Positions 1 through 8,776 of a stretch of 64,000 nucleotides of DNA are shown piece after piece; position 1 is the first letter of the stretch, and every line of letters begins with the position of its first letter. Position numbers and translations under genes: made by a program. The DNA comes from Dietzia lutea. GTDB taxonomy: Bacteria > Actinomycetota > Actinomycetes > Mycobacteriales > Mycobacteriaceae. The notes beneath the pieces are model-generated. The model saw nothing but the letters and a program-made list of their open reading frames with translations. It was not told where the DNA came from and searched no databases. The stretch lies in NCBI RefSeq assembly GCF_003096075.1, contig NZ_CP015449.1, forward strand, positions 1,364,001 to 1,428,000. The letters run 5' to 3'.

Positions 1-2183
1 AGGGTGATGTAGTACGAGACGTTGCGGTCGATGCCGTCGGTCTCCGTCTCGTGGGCGGAACCCGGCCCGTACATCCGCTCGACGCCGGCGCGCATGATGT
101 GCGCGACCTCGTAGGCCCAGGCGGGGTCGTAGGAGATGATGCCCGGGTTGGTCGCCGCCAGCAGCGGGGAGTGTCCGTCCATGTGCTGCAGGCCCTCGCC
201 GGTGAGGGTCGTGCGGCCGGCGGTGGCGCCGAGCAGGAAGCCCCGTGCGAGTTGGTCGGCGGCGGCCCAGATGCCGTCGCCGGTGCGCTGGAAGCCGAAC
301 ATCGAATAGAAGATGTAGAGCGGGATCATCGGCTCGCCGTGGCTGGCGTACGCGGTTCCCGCGGCCGTGAACTCGGCGACCGAGCCGGCCTCGCTGATGC
401 CCTCGTGCAGGATCTGGCCGTTCTTGGCCTCCTTGTAGCTCAGCATGAGCTCGTGGTCGACCGAGGTGTAGTTCTGGCCGTGTGGGTTGTAGATCTTCAG
501 CGTCGGGAACCACGAGTCCATACCGAAGGTGCGGGCCTCGTCCGGGATGATGGGCACGAAACGGTCACGCAGCGACTCGTCGCGCATGAGCTCCTTGGCC
601 GTACGCACGAGCGCCATCGTCGTGGCCACGGCCTGCTTGCCCGAGCCCTTGCGCAGCGACTTCAGGGCGTCGATGTCGGGAACGTTCACCGGCGTGAAGG
701 TCTGTCGCCGCTCGGGCACGTGGCCGCCCAGGGCGGCACGGCGGTCCAGCATGTACCGGATCTCCGGGGAGTTCGGCCCCGGGTTGTAGTACGGCGGCTG
801 GGTCGGGTCGGCCTCGAGCTCCTCGTCGGTGATGGGGATCTGCTGCTTGTCGCGGAACAGCTTGAGGTCGTCCAGCGTCAGCTTCTTCATCTGGTGGGTC
901 GCGTTGCGCCCCTCGAAGTTCTGACCCAGCCCGAAGCCCTTGATGGTGTGGGCCAGGATCACCGTCGGCTGACCGGTGTGCTCGAGCGCGGCCTTGTACG
1001 CGGCATGGATCTTGCGGTAGTCGTGCCCGCCGCGGCGCAGGTCCCAGATCTCCTCGTCCGTCATGTCCTCGACGAGCTTGGCGGTGCGGGGGTCGCGGCC
1101 GAAGAAGTGCTCGCGGACGTAGGCGCCGTCGTTGGCCTTGAACGTCTGGTAGTCGCCGTCCGAGACGGAGTTCATCAGCGAGACCAGCGCGCCCTCGGTG
1201 TCCTTCTCGAACAGCGCGTCCCACTCACGGCCCCAGACGACCTTGATGACGTTCCAGCCCGCGCCGTTGAAGTAGGACTCGAGCTCCTGGACGATCTGGC
1301 CGTTGCCGCGGACGGGCCCGTCGAGTCGCTGGAGGTTGCAGTTGATGACGAAGGTGAGGTTGTCGAGCGCGTCGTTGGCCGCGATCTGCAGCGCGCCGCG
1401 CGACTCGACCTCGTCCATCTCACCGTCGCCGAGGAACGCCCAGACGTGCTGCTGGGAGGTGTCCTTGATGCCGCGGTTGTGCAGGTAGCGGTTGAACCGC
1501 GCCTGGTAGATGGCGTTGATGGGCCCGAGGCCCATCGAGACCGTCGGGAACTCCCAGAACTCGGGCATCGAGCGGGGATGCGGGTAGGAGGGCAGGGATC
1601 GGCCCGGGTGGCTCTTCTCCTGCCGGAAGCCGTCGAGATCGTGTTCGCGGAGCCGGCCCTCGAGGTACGCGCGGGCGTACATGCCGGGGGAGGCGTGGCC
1701 CTGGAAGTAGATGTGGTCACCGCCGCCGGGGTGGTCCTTGCCGCGGAAGAAGTGGTTGTATCCCACCTCGTAGAGCGGCGCCGCGCCCGCGTAGGTCGAG
1801 ATGTGCCCGCCCACGCCGATGCCGGGGCGCTGGGCTCGGTGGACCATGATCGCGGCGTTCCAGCGGATCCACCGGCGGTAGGTCCGCTCCACCGCCTCGT
1901 CGCCCGGGAACTCCGGCTCGAGGCTGGTGGGGATCGTGTTGACGTAGTCCGTGGAGGTGAGCGCCGGGAGCGGCACGCGTTGTTTCGAGGCACGTTCGAG
2001 CAGCCGCAGCATCAGGTAACGAGCCCTCTCGGGCCCGGCGGCGGCGAGCAGACCGTCGAGCGAATCCATCCACTCCTGGGTCTCCTCGGGATCGGAGTCC
2101 GCCAGGTAGGACGCGACGCCCTCGCGGAGGATCGGCACGTTGGTGGGTGCGGAACCGTTCCTGGGGCCTGCGTTCTCGGTCAT
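1..2183 (-). CDS. aceE: pyruvate dehydrogenase E1 component, AceE type (C-terminus outside window)
   Basis: This is the thiamine-diphosphate E1 subunit that decarboxylates pyruvate and passes the acetyl group to the lipoyl domains of E2 in the cytosolic pyruvate dehydrogenase complex. The translation starts [10 protein letters not shown]. It carries the ThDP/Mg motif GDGEMDE near bases 1398-1435 and runs off the window in the stretch NVSYYIT. About 727 residues are present, so roughly 190 are missing compared with the ~920-residue homodimeric E1 family. The ATG at 2183 is preceded by a GAGGA ribosome-binding sequence. The E2 partner is encoded at 31589-33898 rather than beside it, which is the usual dispersed arrangement in this order. 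Identification is secure; only the end is unseen. Confidence 0.95.
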   Translation of the reverse strand, partial: MTENAGPRNGSAPTNVPILREGVASYLADSDPEETQEWMDSLDGLLAAAGPERARYLMLRLLERASKQRVPLPALTSTDYVNTIPTSLEPEFPGDEAVERTYRRWIRWNAAIMVHRAQRPGIGVGGHISTYAGAAPLYEVGYNHFFRGKDHPGGGDHIYFQGHASPGMYARAYLEGRLREHDLDGFRQEKSHPGRSLPSYPHPRSMPEFWEFPTVSMGLGPINAIYQARFNRYLHNRGIKDTSQQHVWAFLGDGEMDEVESRGALQIAANDALDNLTFVINCNLQRLDGPVRGNGQIVQELESYFNGAGWNVIKVVWGREWDALFEKDTEGALVSLMNSVSDGDYQTFKANDGAYVREHFFGRDPRTAKLVEDMTDEEIWDLRRGGHDYRKIHAAYKAALEHTGQPTVILAHTIKGFGLGQNFEGRNATHQMKKLTLDDLKLFRDKQQIPITDEELEADPTQPPYYNPGPNSPEIRYMLDRRAALGGHVPERRQTFTPVNVPDIDALKSLRKGSGKQAVATTMALVRTAKELMRDESLRDRFVPIIPDEARTFGMDSWFPTLKIYNPHGQNYTSVDHELMLSYKEAKNGQILHEGISEAGSVAEFTAAGTAYASHGEPMIPLYIFYSMFGFQRTGDGIWAAADQLARGFLLGATAGRTTLTGEGLQHMDGHSPLLAATNPGIISYDPAWAYEVAHIMRAGVERMYGPGSAHETETDGIDRNVSYYIT

Positions 2184-2489
2184 GCTTCTCGTCCTCACTT
2201 CTGTGATTCGTACCCGCGGCGGTCCGGTGGGGCCACCACTCGTCGTGGTACATCGTCGGGCCCGCGCCGCGGTCCACGGGTGTGTGGTGGACCGCGTCGG
2301 GCTCGGACCGGGCCACCGTCGGCCCGTCGTTTCCGATTGTGCCCCAAAGCGTGACCCGCGACACCGTCGCGGGATGCCGCGCGCCGGTAAATGGGCGGTA
2401 GTCGTTTCCCCGGTGCCTGTCCGCGGGTAGTGTTCCTGGTCAGCGAAAGTCCTCGATGGACTACTCGGAATAGAGGGAGGAACACCACG
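2184..2489. other. divergent intergenic region between aceE and the DUF3052 gene
   Basis: These 306 bases separate two divergent genes and must hold both promoters. TAGTGT at 2428-2433 is a plausible -10 for the rightward DUF3052 gene. No convincing TANNNT hexamer was found for leftward aceE; CACAAT, read leftward at about 2336-2341, is the nearest. No small gene or RNA is recognisable. Confidence 0.4.
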
Positions 2490-2924
2490 GTGGTCGCCGC
2501 GGCGAACCAGCAGGACGGAGCGGACCAGGTCGCTGGTCAGCTCGATCTGACGGAGGGCATGCTCGTTCAGGAGGTCGGATGGGATTCCGACTGCGACGAG
2601 TCGATCAGCGAGGCCGTCGAGGACGCCGTCGGATCGGAGCTGCTGGAGGAGGACACCGACGAGGTGGTCGACGCGGTGCTGCTCTGGTGGAGGGACGGGG
2701 ACGGAGACCTCGTGGATCGGCTGATGGACGTCGTCACGCCGCTCGCGGACGAGGGGTCCGTGTGGGTCCTCACCCCCAAAACGGGGCGTGACGGGCACGT
2801 GGAGCCCGCCGTGATCGCGGAGTCCGCCCAGACTGCGGGGATGCTCCAGACCCGGACGGCGGCCATCGGGGACTGGGTCGGCAGTCGGCTCGCGCTCCGC
2901 AAGAACAGCATGCCGCGCAAGTAG
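2490..2924 (+). CDS. DUF3052 family protein
   Basis: This is a 144-residue acidic cytosolic protein of the actinobacterial DUF3052 family, whose function I do not know. The GTG at 2490 is chosen because GAGGGAGG lies at 2473-2480, 9 nt upstream, and because the upstream in-frame extension is basic and low-complexity, unlike the acidic body. The body reads [14 protein letters not shown], then an acidic helix with [11 protein letters not shown], a VWVLTP strand and a basic tail. The same neighbour sits beside aceE in mycobacteria. No signal peptide or membrane segment is visible. A role linked to aceE is not demonstrated. Confidence 0.85.
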   Translation: MVAAANQQDGADQVAGQLDLTEGMLVQEVGWDSDCDESISEAVEDAVGSELLEEDTDEVVDAVLLWWRDGDGDLVDRLMDVVTPLADEGSVWVLTPKTGRDGHVEPAVIAESAQTAGMLQTRTAAIGDWVGSRLALRKNSMPRK

Positions 2925-2981
2925 GGCAGGGGCCCTCGGGCTCCGCGACGGCCCTGCGGGGAGGCGCGGCCCACGGTGGGA

Positions 2982-2987
2982 TAATCT
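2982..2987 (+). promoter_or_regulatory. candidate -10 of tRNA-Val
   Basis: TAATCT, within GATAATCTG, lies 34 nt before the mature 5' end of the tRNA and fits an actinobacterial -10 box. If used, transcription would start near 2993 and could continue into cobD. Confidence 0.45.
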
Positions 2988-3021
2988 GAGCCGCGCCGGC
3001 GGCCGTGAGGCGCCGGTGCAC

Positions 3022-3094
3022 GCGCGCGTAGCTCAGCGGTTAGAGCTCTGGTCTTACACACCAGCGGTCGGGGGTTCGATTCCCTCCGCGCGCA
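3022..3094 (+). tRNA. tRNA-Val (anticodon UAC)
   Basis: The sequence folds as a cloverleaf. The acceptor stem is GCGCGCG/CGCGCGC, the D-arm starts GCTCAG, and the anticodon stem CTGGT/ACCAG encloses the loop CTTACAC with anticodon TAC. The T-arm is GGGGG-TTCGATT-CCCTC and the discriminator base is A3094. The 3' CCA is not encoded; the next bases are CCCC. The tRNA is directly followed by the cobD start codon. Confidence 0.96.
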
Positions 3095-3098
3095 CCCC

Positions 3099-4136
3099 AT
3101 GGACACCTCTCGCGCCCGCGCATGCGGCATCGCCCTGGGCTTCCTCGTCGACGCGGCGCTGGCCGACCCGTCGAGGCGGCACCCGGTGGCCGGCTTCGGC
3201 GCGGTGGCCTCGCGTCTGGAGGGACTGCTCCACCCGCCCGCTGACACCGGTGAGGCCCACGAGACCGCCGGCGCCCACGACACGACGGCGGGCCGCGTGG
3301 CCGTGCGGGCCCGCGGTGTCGTCTTCACCGTCGTGCTCGTCGGCGGGGTGACGGCCGCCGCCCGCGGTCTCGACTCGGCCGTGGCCACCAGGCCCGCCCT
3401 GCGTGTGGCGACCACTGCGGCCACCGTGTGGGCCTGCCTCGGCGGAACCTCTCTACTCCGGATCGCACGTCGCCAGGCGGAGTTGCTCGAGCGGTCCGAC
3501 GTCGAGGGGTCGCGGCGGCTGCTCCCGTGGTTGTGTGGCCGGGTGCCCGGGGCGCTCGACGCCGGCCAGCTCGCACGGGCGGTGGTCGAATCGGTCGCGG
3601 AGAACACCTCCGACGCCGCGGTGGCAACCCTGTTCTGGGCCGGTCTCGCGGGCCCCGCCGGGGCGGCGGCCCACCGGGCGGCCAACACGCTCGACGCGAT
3701 GGTCGGGCACCGCTCACCGCGCTACCTCGACTTCGGCTGGGCGTCGGCTCGTCTCGACGACGTGCTGGGGTGGCCGGCCGCCCGGCTCGCGGGCCTGCTG
3801 ACGGCGGCCGTCGCCCCTGTCGTGAGCGGGCGGCCCGCGGAGGCGATCCGGATCTGGCGTCGGGACGCGTCGTCCCACCCGAGTCCCAACGCCGGCGTGG
3901 CGGAGGCGTCGTGCGCGGGCGCGCTCGGCGTCCGGCTCGGCGGGCCCACCCCGTACCCGTACGGGACGGAGCAGCGGCCCGGTCTCGGTGACGGCCCCGC
4001 GCCGCGCCCCGTCGACATCCGCCGGGCCGTCCGGCTCATGCGGGCGGTGCAGATCGGGGCCGCGGTGGCCGCCGTCTGCGCTGCCGCCGCGGGCGTGCCC
4101 GGCGCCCGATCCGGGCTCCGCGGGTCAGCCGACTGA
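3099..4136 (+). CDS. cobD: adenosylcobinamide-phosphate synthase CobD/CbiB
   Basis: This is an integral membrane enzyme of late cobalamin synthesis. It attaches the aminopropanol arm to adenosylcobyric acid to give adenosylcobinamide (phosphate). The 345-residue product has the family hallmarks DPSRRHPVAGFG near residue 25, VAENTSDA near residue 166, and NTLDAMVGHRSPRY with FGWASARLDD around 195-220. Several hydrophobic membrane segments are present, including one at the C-terminus. The ATG at 3099 is 4 nt after the tRNA-Val 3' end, so no ribosome-binding site is possible outside the tRNA. Translation probably starts from a processed, nearly leaderless transcript, but this is inference. The gene converges with the RCC1 gene 15 nt downstream. 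Confidence 0.93.
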   Translation: MDTSRARACGIALGFLVDAALADPSRRHPVAGFGAVASRLEGLLHPPADTGEAHETAGAHDTTAGRVAVRARGVVFTVVLVGGVTAAARGLDSAVATRPALRVATTAATVWACLGGTSLLRIARRQAELLERSDVEGSRRLLPWLCGRVPGALDAGQLARAVVESVAENTSDAAVATLFWAGLAGPAGAAAHRAANTLDAMVGHRSPRYLDFGWASARLDDVLGWPAARLAGLLTAAVAPVVSGRPAEAIRIWRRDASSHPSPNAGVAEASCAGALGVRLGGPTPYPYGTEQRPGLGDGPAPRPVDIRRAVRLMRAVQIGAAVAAVCAAAAGVPGARSGLRGSAD

Positions 4137-4151
4137 TCCGGGCCCCGCGGG

Positions 4152-5330
4152 TCACCCGACCGGCGCCCGCAGGACGAGGGCGCCCGAGACGGTCTGGGCC
4201 GGCCCGGGCAGCGGGACGCGCCGGGGCCGGGCGTCGCGAGCGGGCTCCGGTGAGCGCACGGGGCCGCGACCCCAGGACCACAACGCGCCGGAGCCGTCGA
4301 TCCCGTAGGGGGACGATTCCCTCGCCCCGATCCACCGCAACGGCGGCAGCCCCGGCACCGGCCTCGGAGAGGTGAGGACGGTGTCGTCGGTCGTGCCGTC
4401 GCCGAGCACCCCCGTGACGGTGCGTCCCCAGGTCCAGACGGTGCCGGCCGAGTCGAGCGCCAGCGCGAAGTGCTGGCCGCCGGCGACCTGCACCACCCCG
4501 GCGTCACCGAAACCGTCCACGCGGACGGGCCGGTTGGTCTGCCCGCCGCGCGGTTCCACGCCCAGCAGGCCGTGGACGTTGTTGCCCCACGCGCACACCT
4601 CGCCCGTCGCGGTGGCGATCACCGCGGCCCCGCTCGCGTCGGACACACTGACCGCACCGGGGGCGTCGCGGATCCGGCGGACCGTGGTCCCGGCCGGTTC
4701 ACCGAGGATCTCGGTGAGGTTGACGCCCCAGCCCAGGACACCGCCGTCCGACCGGAGGGCGAGGGCGCTGAGGGAGCCGTCGGCCACGGAGACCACCTCT
4801 TCGGCGCCCTGCACCGCGGCCGGGGTGGTGCGGACCGGGGAGTCGCCCCGGAAACCGCCGGAGGCGATGAACGAGTCGCCCCAGCCGGAGACGGTGCCGT
4901 CCGCGTGGGTGACGAGGAACGCCGACCCCACCGCGGCCACCGAGATCGCGTCCGAGACCCCGGGGACCCGGCGCGGCATCAGGGTCTGCCCGGCCCCGCC
5001 GGCCGTCCCGGCGAGGAGGCCCTCGTGGTCGACGCCCACCACGGAGACGGTCCCGCCGGCGTGCACGGCGGCCAGCGCGGGGCCGGCGTCGGCGACCGAG
5101 ACGACGTCGTCCCACCCGGGGATCGGACCCGTGGGCAGACCGCTCCGGATCACCTGACCGATCAGGTGGGCCTGCCCGGGCTCGTGGCGGGGGGCCGCGG
5201 GGAAGGCGGTGGAGTCCGGACAGGCGGAGGCGAGGAGGACGGCGCGGTCGGCCGGGCTGCACGCGGCCGTTCCGCCGAGCGCGAGGCAGAGGGCGGTGGT
5301 CACGCTGACGACGTGCCGCGGGATCCTCAT
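4152..5330 (-). CDS. secreted RCC1-repeat lipoprotein
   Basis: The 392-residue product starts MRIPRHVVSVTTALCLALGG and has a lipobox-like TAAC near residue 24, so it is likely exported and lipid-anchored. The rest consists of about seven RCC1/beta-propeller repeats. Each has a strand such as FLVTHADGTVSGWGD, LALRSDGGVLGWG, VIATATGEVCAWGNN or LALDSAGTVWTWG. Bacterial RCC1 propellers usually serve in binding rather than catalysis, and no ligand can be inferred here. The ATG at 5330 was chosen because it places the signal peptide at the N-terminus; the upstream in-frame extension is low-complexity shadow sequence. It lies 43 nt downstream of SURF1 on the same strand and may be co-transcribed. 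Confidence 0.8.
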   Translation of the reverse strand: MRIPRHVVSVTTALCLALGGTAACSPADRAVLLASACPDSTAFPAAPRHEPGQAHLIGQVIRSGLPTGPIPGWDDVVSVADAGPALAAVHAGGTVSVVGVDHEGLLAGTAGGAGQTLMPRRVPGVSDAISVAAVGSAFLVTHADGTVSGWGDSFIASGGFRGDSPVRTTPAAVQGAEEVVSVADGSLSALALRSDGGVLGWGVNLTEILGEPAGTTVRRIRDAPGAVSVSDASGAAVIATATGEVCAWGNNVHGLLGVEPRGGQTNRPVRVDGFGDAGVVQVAGGQHFALALDSAGTVWTWGRTVTGVLGDGTTDDTVLTSPRPVPGLPPLRWIGARESSPYGIDGSGALWSWGRGPVRSPEPARDARPRRVPLPGPAQTVSGALVLRAPVG

Positions 5331-5373
5331 CCCCGGATTCTGCTGGGGCGACGGGCGGTTGTCGAGCGGTTCG

Positions 5374-6405
5374 TCAGCTGCGCAGGCGGTCGGCGCGGCG
5401 GAACGCGCGCCGCTGCTCGGCGGCGTCGCGGTCGCCGTAGCGCGCGCGCATCGCGCGTTCGCGGGCCGAGATCTCGTCGTCGGTCGAGGCCTCGCCGCCC
5501 GGGGCCGACGCGTCGCCGCCGCTCCCGGGGGCCGGGCCGTCGTCCACGTCGCCGCCGACGGCGTCTCCGCCGACCGCGCTGACGTCGTCACCGGAGCTCG
5601 CGTCGCCGTCCGGGCCACCGCCCGACGCGGCGGCACCGGTGCCCGCCGTGTGGCCGGCGAGCCCGGCGTCGTCGTCGCGGCGCCGGGCGCGGATCTCGGC
5701 CCACGCGAAGTAGAGGAGGGCGGCCGGGGCGAGGACGCCGAAGGCGAGCCACTGCAGTCCGTAGGACAGGTAGGGCCCGTTCTCGATGCCCGGGATCGGA
5801 GCGGGGGTGAGCGAGCCGGGCTGGTCGCCGGTCAGCTGCAGGTATCCGGCGGGCCGGAGGTCGTGCCCGAGGGTGTCGCCGATGACGGTCGGGTCGACGA
5901 CGCGGACCGTGGGACGGCCGTCGAGCTCCACGGGCTCGGCCTGGCCGGGCTCGGCGACGCGCACGCGGGCGGTGATCCCGACCTCGTCCGCGGGCGCCGT
6001 GGGGTAGTCGGGGACGGCGTTGTTCTCGCCCACCTGAACGTAGCCGCGGTTGACGAGGAGGTCCGGCCCGTCGACGGGGTCGAACACGGTCAGCACGTGG
6101 TAGACGAGCTCGCCGTCGACCGACCGCAGCCGCAGCAGGGCCTCGGATTCCGGCTGCCACCGGCCGTCGAGGGTCACGAGCCGCCACTCTCGCTCGGCGT
6201 AGTCCTGCGGGCCGCGCACGACCTCGTCGAGCGGGGCGGGCTCGGCCTCGACGGACTCGACCAGCCGGGCGTTGCGGGCCTCGAGGTCGTCGCTCTTGCC
6301 GAGCTGCCAGGGGGCCAGGAACGCGAAGCACGCCCAGGCGAACAGGATCGCCGCGAGAACCCCGATCACCCACCCGGGGGTCAGGAAGCGCCGCAGGATC
6401 CGCAT
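5374..6405 (-). CDS. SURF1 family cytochrome oxidase assembly protein
   Basis: SURF1 proteins assist heme a insertion and assembly of the aa3 cytochrome c oxidase in the membrane. The 343-residue product has an N-terminal membrane segment (about 11-31, FLTPGWVIGVLAAILFAWAC) and a periplasmic core with YAEREWRLVTLDGRW and LVNRGYVQVG. A second membrane segment follows near residue 215 (YGLQWLAFGVLAPAALLYFA). About 110 extra C-terminal residues are rich in Gly, Ala and Asp and end in a basic helix, so the protein is longer than the usual ~270 residues. TATCCT at 6412-6417 sits 6 nt before the ATG, suggesting a leaderless start. The ptpA and ptkA genes lie just upstream, as in M. tuberculosis. 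Confidence 0.9.
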   Translation of the reverse strand: MRILRRFLTPGWVIGVLAAILFAWACFAFLAPWQLGKSDDLEARNARLVESVEAEPAPLDEVVRGPQDYAEREWRLVTLDGRWQPESEALLRLRSVDGELVYHVLTVFDPVDGPDLLVNRGYVQVGENNAVPDYPTAPADEVGITARVRVAEPGQAEPVELDGRPTVRVVDPTVIGDTLGHDLRPAGYLQLTGDQPGSLTPAPIPGIENGPYLSYGLQWLAFGVLAPAALLYFAWAEIRARRRDDDAGLAGHTAGTGAAASGGGPDGDASSGDDVSAVGGDAVGGDVDDGPAPGSGGDASAPGGEASTDDEISARERAMRARYGDRDAAEQRRAFRRADRLRS

Positions 6406-6411
6406 GCCCCC

Positions 6412-6417
6412 AGGATA
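6412..6417 (-). promoter_or_regulatory. -10 box of SURF1 gene (leaderless type)
   Basis: TATCCT (reading leftward) is followed by 6 nt and then the ATG at 6405. A transcript would begin at or next to the start codon. Confidence 0.55.
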
Positions 6418-6456
6418 TCGGGCGAGCGGGGCGGGGTACCGCCGCGGTGGTGGCCG

Positions 6457-6933
6457 CTACCCCAGGAGGTCGCGCACCTCGGCGACGAGGCCGGGCAGGG
6501 CGCGCGAGATCTGCATGCGCGTGCGGGTGAAGCCGCTGTCGTCGCCGTAGTAGGGGTCGGCGACGTCCGCGCCGTCGGCACCGGGTTCGTACGCGCGCAG
6601 CAGACGGACCCGGTCGGGGTCGACGCCGGCCCGCAGGAGGTGGTCGCGGTGGCCGCTGTCGAGCGCCACGAGCAGGTCGGCGTCGTGGTCGTCGTCGGAC
6701 AGGTGCGCGGCCACGTGCGCGGTGTCGTAGCCGTGGGCCGCGAGCTCGGACGCCGCGCGCGGGTCCATGCCGTGACCGACGTGCCAGTCGCCGGTGCCGA
6801 CGCTGGAGATCCTCACCCGGACGCCGAGCCCGGCCTCGTCGAACTCGTGCCGCGCCATGACCTCGGCCATGGGGGAGCGGCAGATGTTGCCGGTGCAGAC
6901 GAACACCACGCGAATCGTGCGGTCACCAGCCAC
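6457..6933 (-). CDS. ptpA: low-molecular-weight protein-tyrosine phosphatase (PtpA-like)
   Basis: This cysteine-based phosphatase removes phosphate from protein tyrosines. The P-loop is CTGNICRS, with nucleophile Cys13 and Arg19, and the general-acid loop is DPYYG with Asp126, so all catalytic elements are intact. With the GTG at 6933 the product is 158 residues, the family norm. This start overlaps the end of the HAD gene by 11 nt, implying translational coupling. The pairing with a HAD protein corresponds to the PtkA-PtpA pair of M. tuberculosis, where PtkA phosphorylates PtpA. Whether this copy is secreted or has a signalling role is unknown. Confidence 0.92.
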   Translation of the reverse strand: MAGDRTIRVVFVCTGNICRSPMAEVMARHEFDEAGLGVRVRISSVGTGDWHVGHGMDPRAASELAAHGYDTAHVAAHLSDDDHDADLLVALDSGHRDHLLRAGVDPDRVRLLRAYEPGADGADVADPYYGDDSGFTRTRMQISRALPGLVAEVRDLLG

Positions 6934-7591
6934 GGATGATCTCCTCCAGTCCTGTCGTGTCGACGGCCGACCAGCGAGCACGGTCCCACTCCTCGGGCCG
7001 GCCGTAGCCCCAGCGCACGAGAGCGGTGGGGATGCCGTAACGGGCGGCGCCGTCGATGTCGTGTTCGCGGTCGCCGATCATCAGCACCGCCTCCGTGCCC
7101 CCGTCGGCGGCGGCCACCGGCTCGACCCCCATCGCGGCGAGGGAGTGCGCGACGACGTCGGCCTTGGCCAGCCGCCCCACACCGATGTCGGCGCCACCGA
7201 CGAACTCGAAGGGCGCGAGCAGGTCGAAGTGGCCGAGGATCCTGCGGGCGGCGTTCTGGTCCTTGCTGGTGGCCACGGCCATCCGGTAACCGTCCACGGC
7301 GAGCCGGTTCAGCAGCGTGTCCATGCCGGTGAAGACGGCGTTCTCGCGCCAGCCGACCTCGTCGTAGCGCTCGCGGTAGGCGTCGATCGCGCGGTCGAGG
7401 TCGGCGCCGGCCAGGCCGAGCGAGGCGAGGGTGTCGATCATGGGCGGCCCGGCGATCGAGCGGATGTCGCGGGAGACGTCCCAGCGGGTGCCCACGACGT
7501 CGAGCGCGTGGTGCAGCGATCGGGCGATGCCGTCGAGGGAGTCGGTGATGGTGCCGTCGAGGTCCACGAGGAGGATCGGGCGGTCGGTCAT
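6923..7591 (-). CDS. ptkA: HAD-family hydrolase (PtkA-like; phosphoglycolate phosphatase fold)
   Basis: The 222-residue HAD protein has the nucleophile motif VDLDGTITDS (Asp10, Asp12), a motif II stretch MAVATSKDQ and motif IV MIGDREHDIDGA. By position it is the counterpart of PtkA (Rv2232), reported as a HAD-fold tyrosine kinase that phosphorylates the adjacent PtpA. From sequence alone it could equally be a phosphoglycolate-type phosphatase. The M. tuberculosis protein has a long disordered N-terminal region. Here the HAD core begins directly at the ATG, and upstream sequence belongs to the divergent cobC promoter. GGGAGG lies 8 nt before the ATG. Confidence in the fold is high, in kinase activity low. 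Confidence 0.85.
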   Translation of the reverse strand: MTDRPILLVDLDGTITDSLDGIARSLHHALDVVGTRWDVSRDIRSIAGPPMIDTLASLGLAGADLDRAIDAYRERYDEVGWRENAVFTGMDTLLNRLAVDGYRMAVATSKDQNAARRILGHFDLLAPFEFVGGADIGVGRLAKADVVAHSLAAMGVEPVAAADGGTEAVLMIGDREHDIDGAARYGIPTALVRWGYGRPEEWDRARWSAVDTTGLEEIIRGW

Positions 7592-7654
7592 GCCCCCATC
7601 CTCCCAGAGGCGGGGGCCACGCCGGTCGGTGGTCGGCGCGCGGGCGGGGCCCCA

Positions 7655-7660
7655 TACGCT
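7655..7660 (+). promoter_or_regulatory. -10 box of cobC (leaderless type)
   Basis: TACGCT is followed by 6 nt and the ATG at 7667, with no ribosome-binding sequence between them. Confidence 0.55.
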
Positions 7661-7666
7661 TCGGGC

Positions 7667-8776
7667 ATGACCGAACCGACCGGGGTCCGTGCCGACGAGC
7701 CGTCGTGGGCGGCGCTGCGTCACCACGGGGACGCCGAACTGGTCCCCGGCGCCCTGGACTTCGCCGTCAACGTGCGCGGGTCGGGGCCGCCGGCGTGGCT
7801 GCGCGACAGGTTGGCCGCGCGCCTCGTCGACCTGGGGGGATATCCCGGCGGCGACGACGACGAGGCCGCCGTCTCGGCCGTGGCCGCCCGTCACGGGGTG
7901 ATGCGCGAGCGCGTCCTGCTCCTGGGCGGGGCGTCGGAGGGGTTCCACCTCCTCGCCGGCCACGCGTCCCGGCAACGCCTGCGCGCCGCCGTGGTGCACC
8001 CGTCCTTCACCGAACCCGAGCTGGAGCTGCGACGGGCCGGCGTCAAAGTCGAGCGCGTCCTTCTGCCGGATCCGTTCCGTCTCGACCCGGCCCTGGTCCC
8101 GGGGGACGCGGACCTCGTCGTCGTCGGCAATCCCACCAACCCCACGTCGGTGCTGCACCCCCGCGCCGCCGTCGCGGCGCTGTGCCGTCCCGGGCGCGTC
8201 ACCGTGGTGGACGAGGCGTTCTGCGACGTGGTGGACGACGAACCCGAACACTCCCTCGCGGGCGCCGACCTGCCCGGCCTGGTCGTGGTGCGCTCGCTCA
8301 CCAAGACGTGGGCGCTGGCCGGCCTGCGCGTGGGGTACGCGGTCGGCGACCCCGCCGTGCTAACCGACCTCGCCGCGCACCGACCGCACTGGCCGCTGGG
8401 CACGCTCCAACTGGAGGCGATCCGGGCGTGCGTCGGGACGGACGCGGACGGTGAGCTCGCCCGCCTGCGCGTCGACGTCGCGGCGGAGCGGGAGGCGATG
8501 GTCGAGGCCCTCGCCGCCGCCGGGATCGAGGTGGCCGTGCCCCCGTCGGCGCCGTTCGTGCTGGTCCGCACCCCGCCGGGCCTCGATCCGGAGGCGTTCC
8601 GCAGCGGCCTTGTGCGCCGCGGCGTGGTCACCCGTCGCTGCGACACGTTCCCCGGCCTCGACGCGACCTACCTGCGGCTGGCCGTGCGGCCGGGCACGAT
8701 GGTGGACGAGCTCGTCGGCGCCTGGCACGCGGAGGCCGGCGCGGCGCGGAACCGACTGGAAGGGGAGCGAGCATGA
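7667..8776 (+). CDS. cobC: PLP-dependent aminotransferase, CobC/CobD(decarboxylase)-like
   Basis: This is a fold-type I PLP enzyme of the histidinol-phosphate aminotransferase/threonine-phosphate decarboxylase family, thought to supply the aminopropanol arm of cobalamin. The 369-residue product shows LLGGASEGFHLLA, the substrate/PLP stretch VVGNPTNPTSVLHP, VVDEAFCDVV with the PLP-pyridine Asp, and the Schiff-base lysine in SLTKTWALAGLRVGY. The ATG at 7667 opens a rightward operon that overlaps the Nif3 gene by 4 nt (ATGA). The M. tuberculosis counterpart (Rv2231c) is annotated cobC. A histidinol-phosphate aminotransferase role cannot be excluded from sequence alone. Confidence 0.85.
   Translation: MTEPTGVRADEPSWAALRHHGDAELVPGALDFAVNVRGSGPPAWLRDRLAARLVDLGGYPGGDDDEAAVSAVAARHGVMRERVLLLGGASEGFHLLAGHASRQRLRAAVVHPSFTEPELELRRAGVKVERVLLPDPFRLDPALVPGDADLVVVGNPTNPTSVLHPRAAVAALCRPGRVTVVDEAFCDVVDDEPEHSLAGADLPGLVVVRSLTKTWALAGLRVGYAVGDPAVLTDLAAHRPHWPLGTLQLEAIRACVGTDADGELARLRVDVAAEREAMVEALAAAGIEVAVPPSAPFVLVRTPPGLDPEAFRSGLVRRGVVTRRCDTFPGLDATYLRLAVRPGTMVDELVGAWHAEAGAARNRLEGERA

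Noticed and set aside
51-2354. A 767-codon open frame on the plus strand
   Set aside because: It is antisense to aceE, whose translation shows clear E1 motifs; the plus-strand protein is low-complexity Val/Arg/Gly/Leu-rich shadow sequence common in high-GC DNA.
5209-6939. A 576-codon open frame on the plus strand
   Set aside because: It is antisense to SURF1 and ptpA and shows only compositional Gly/Val/Arg/Ala patterns.
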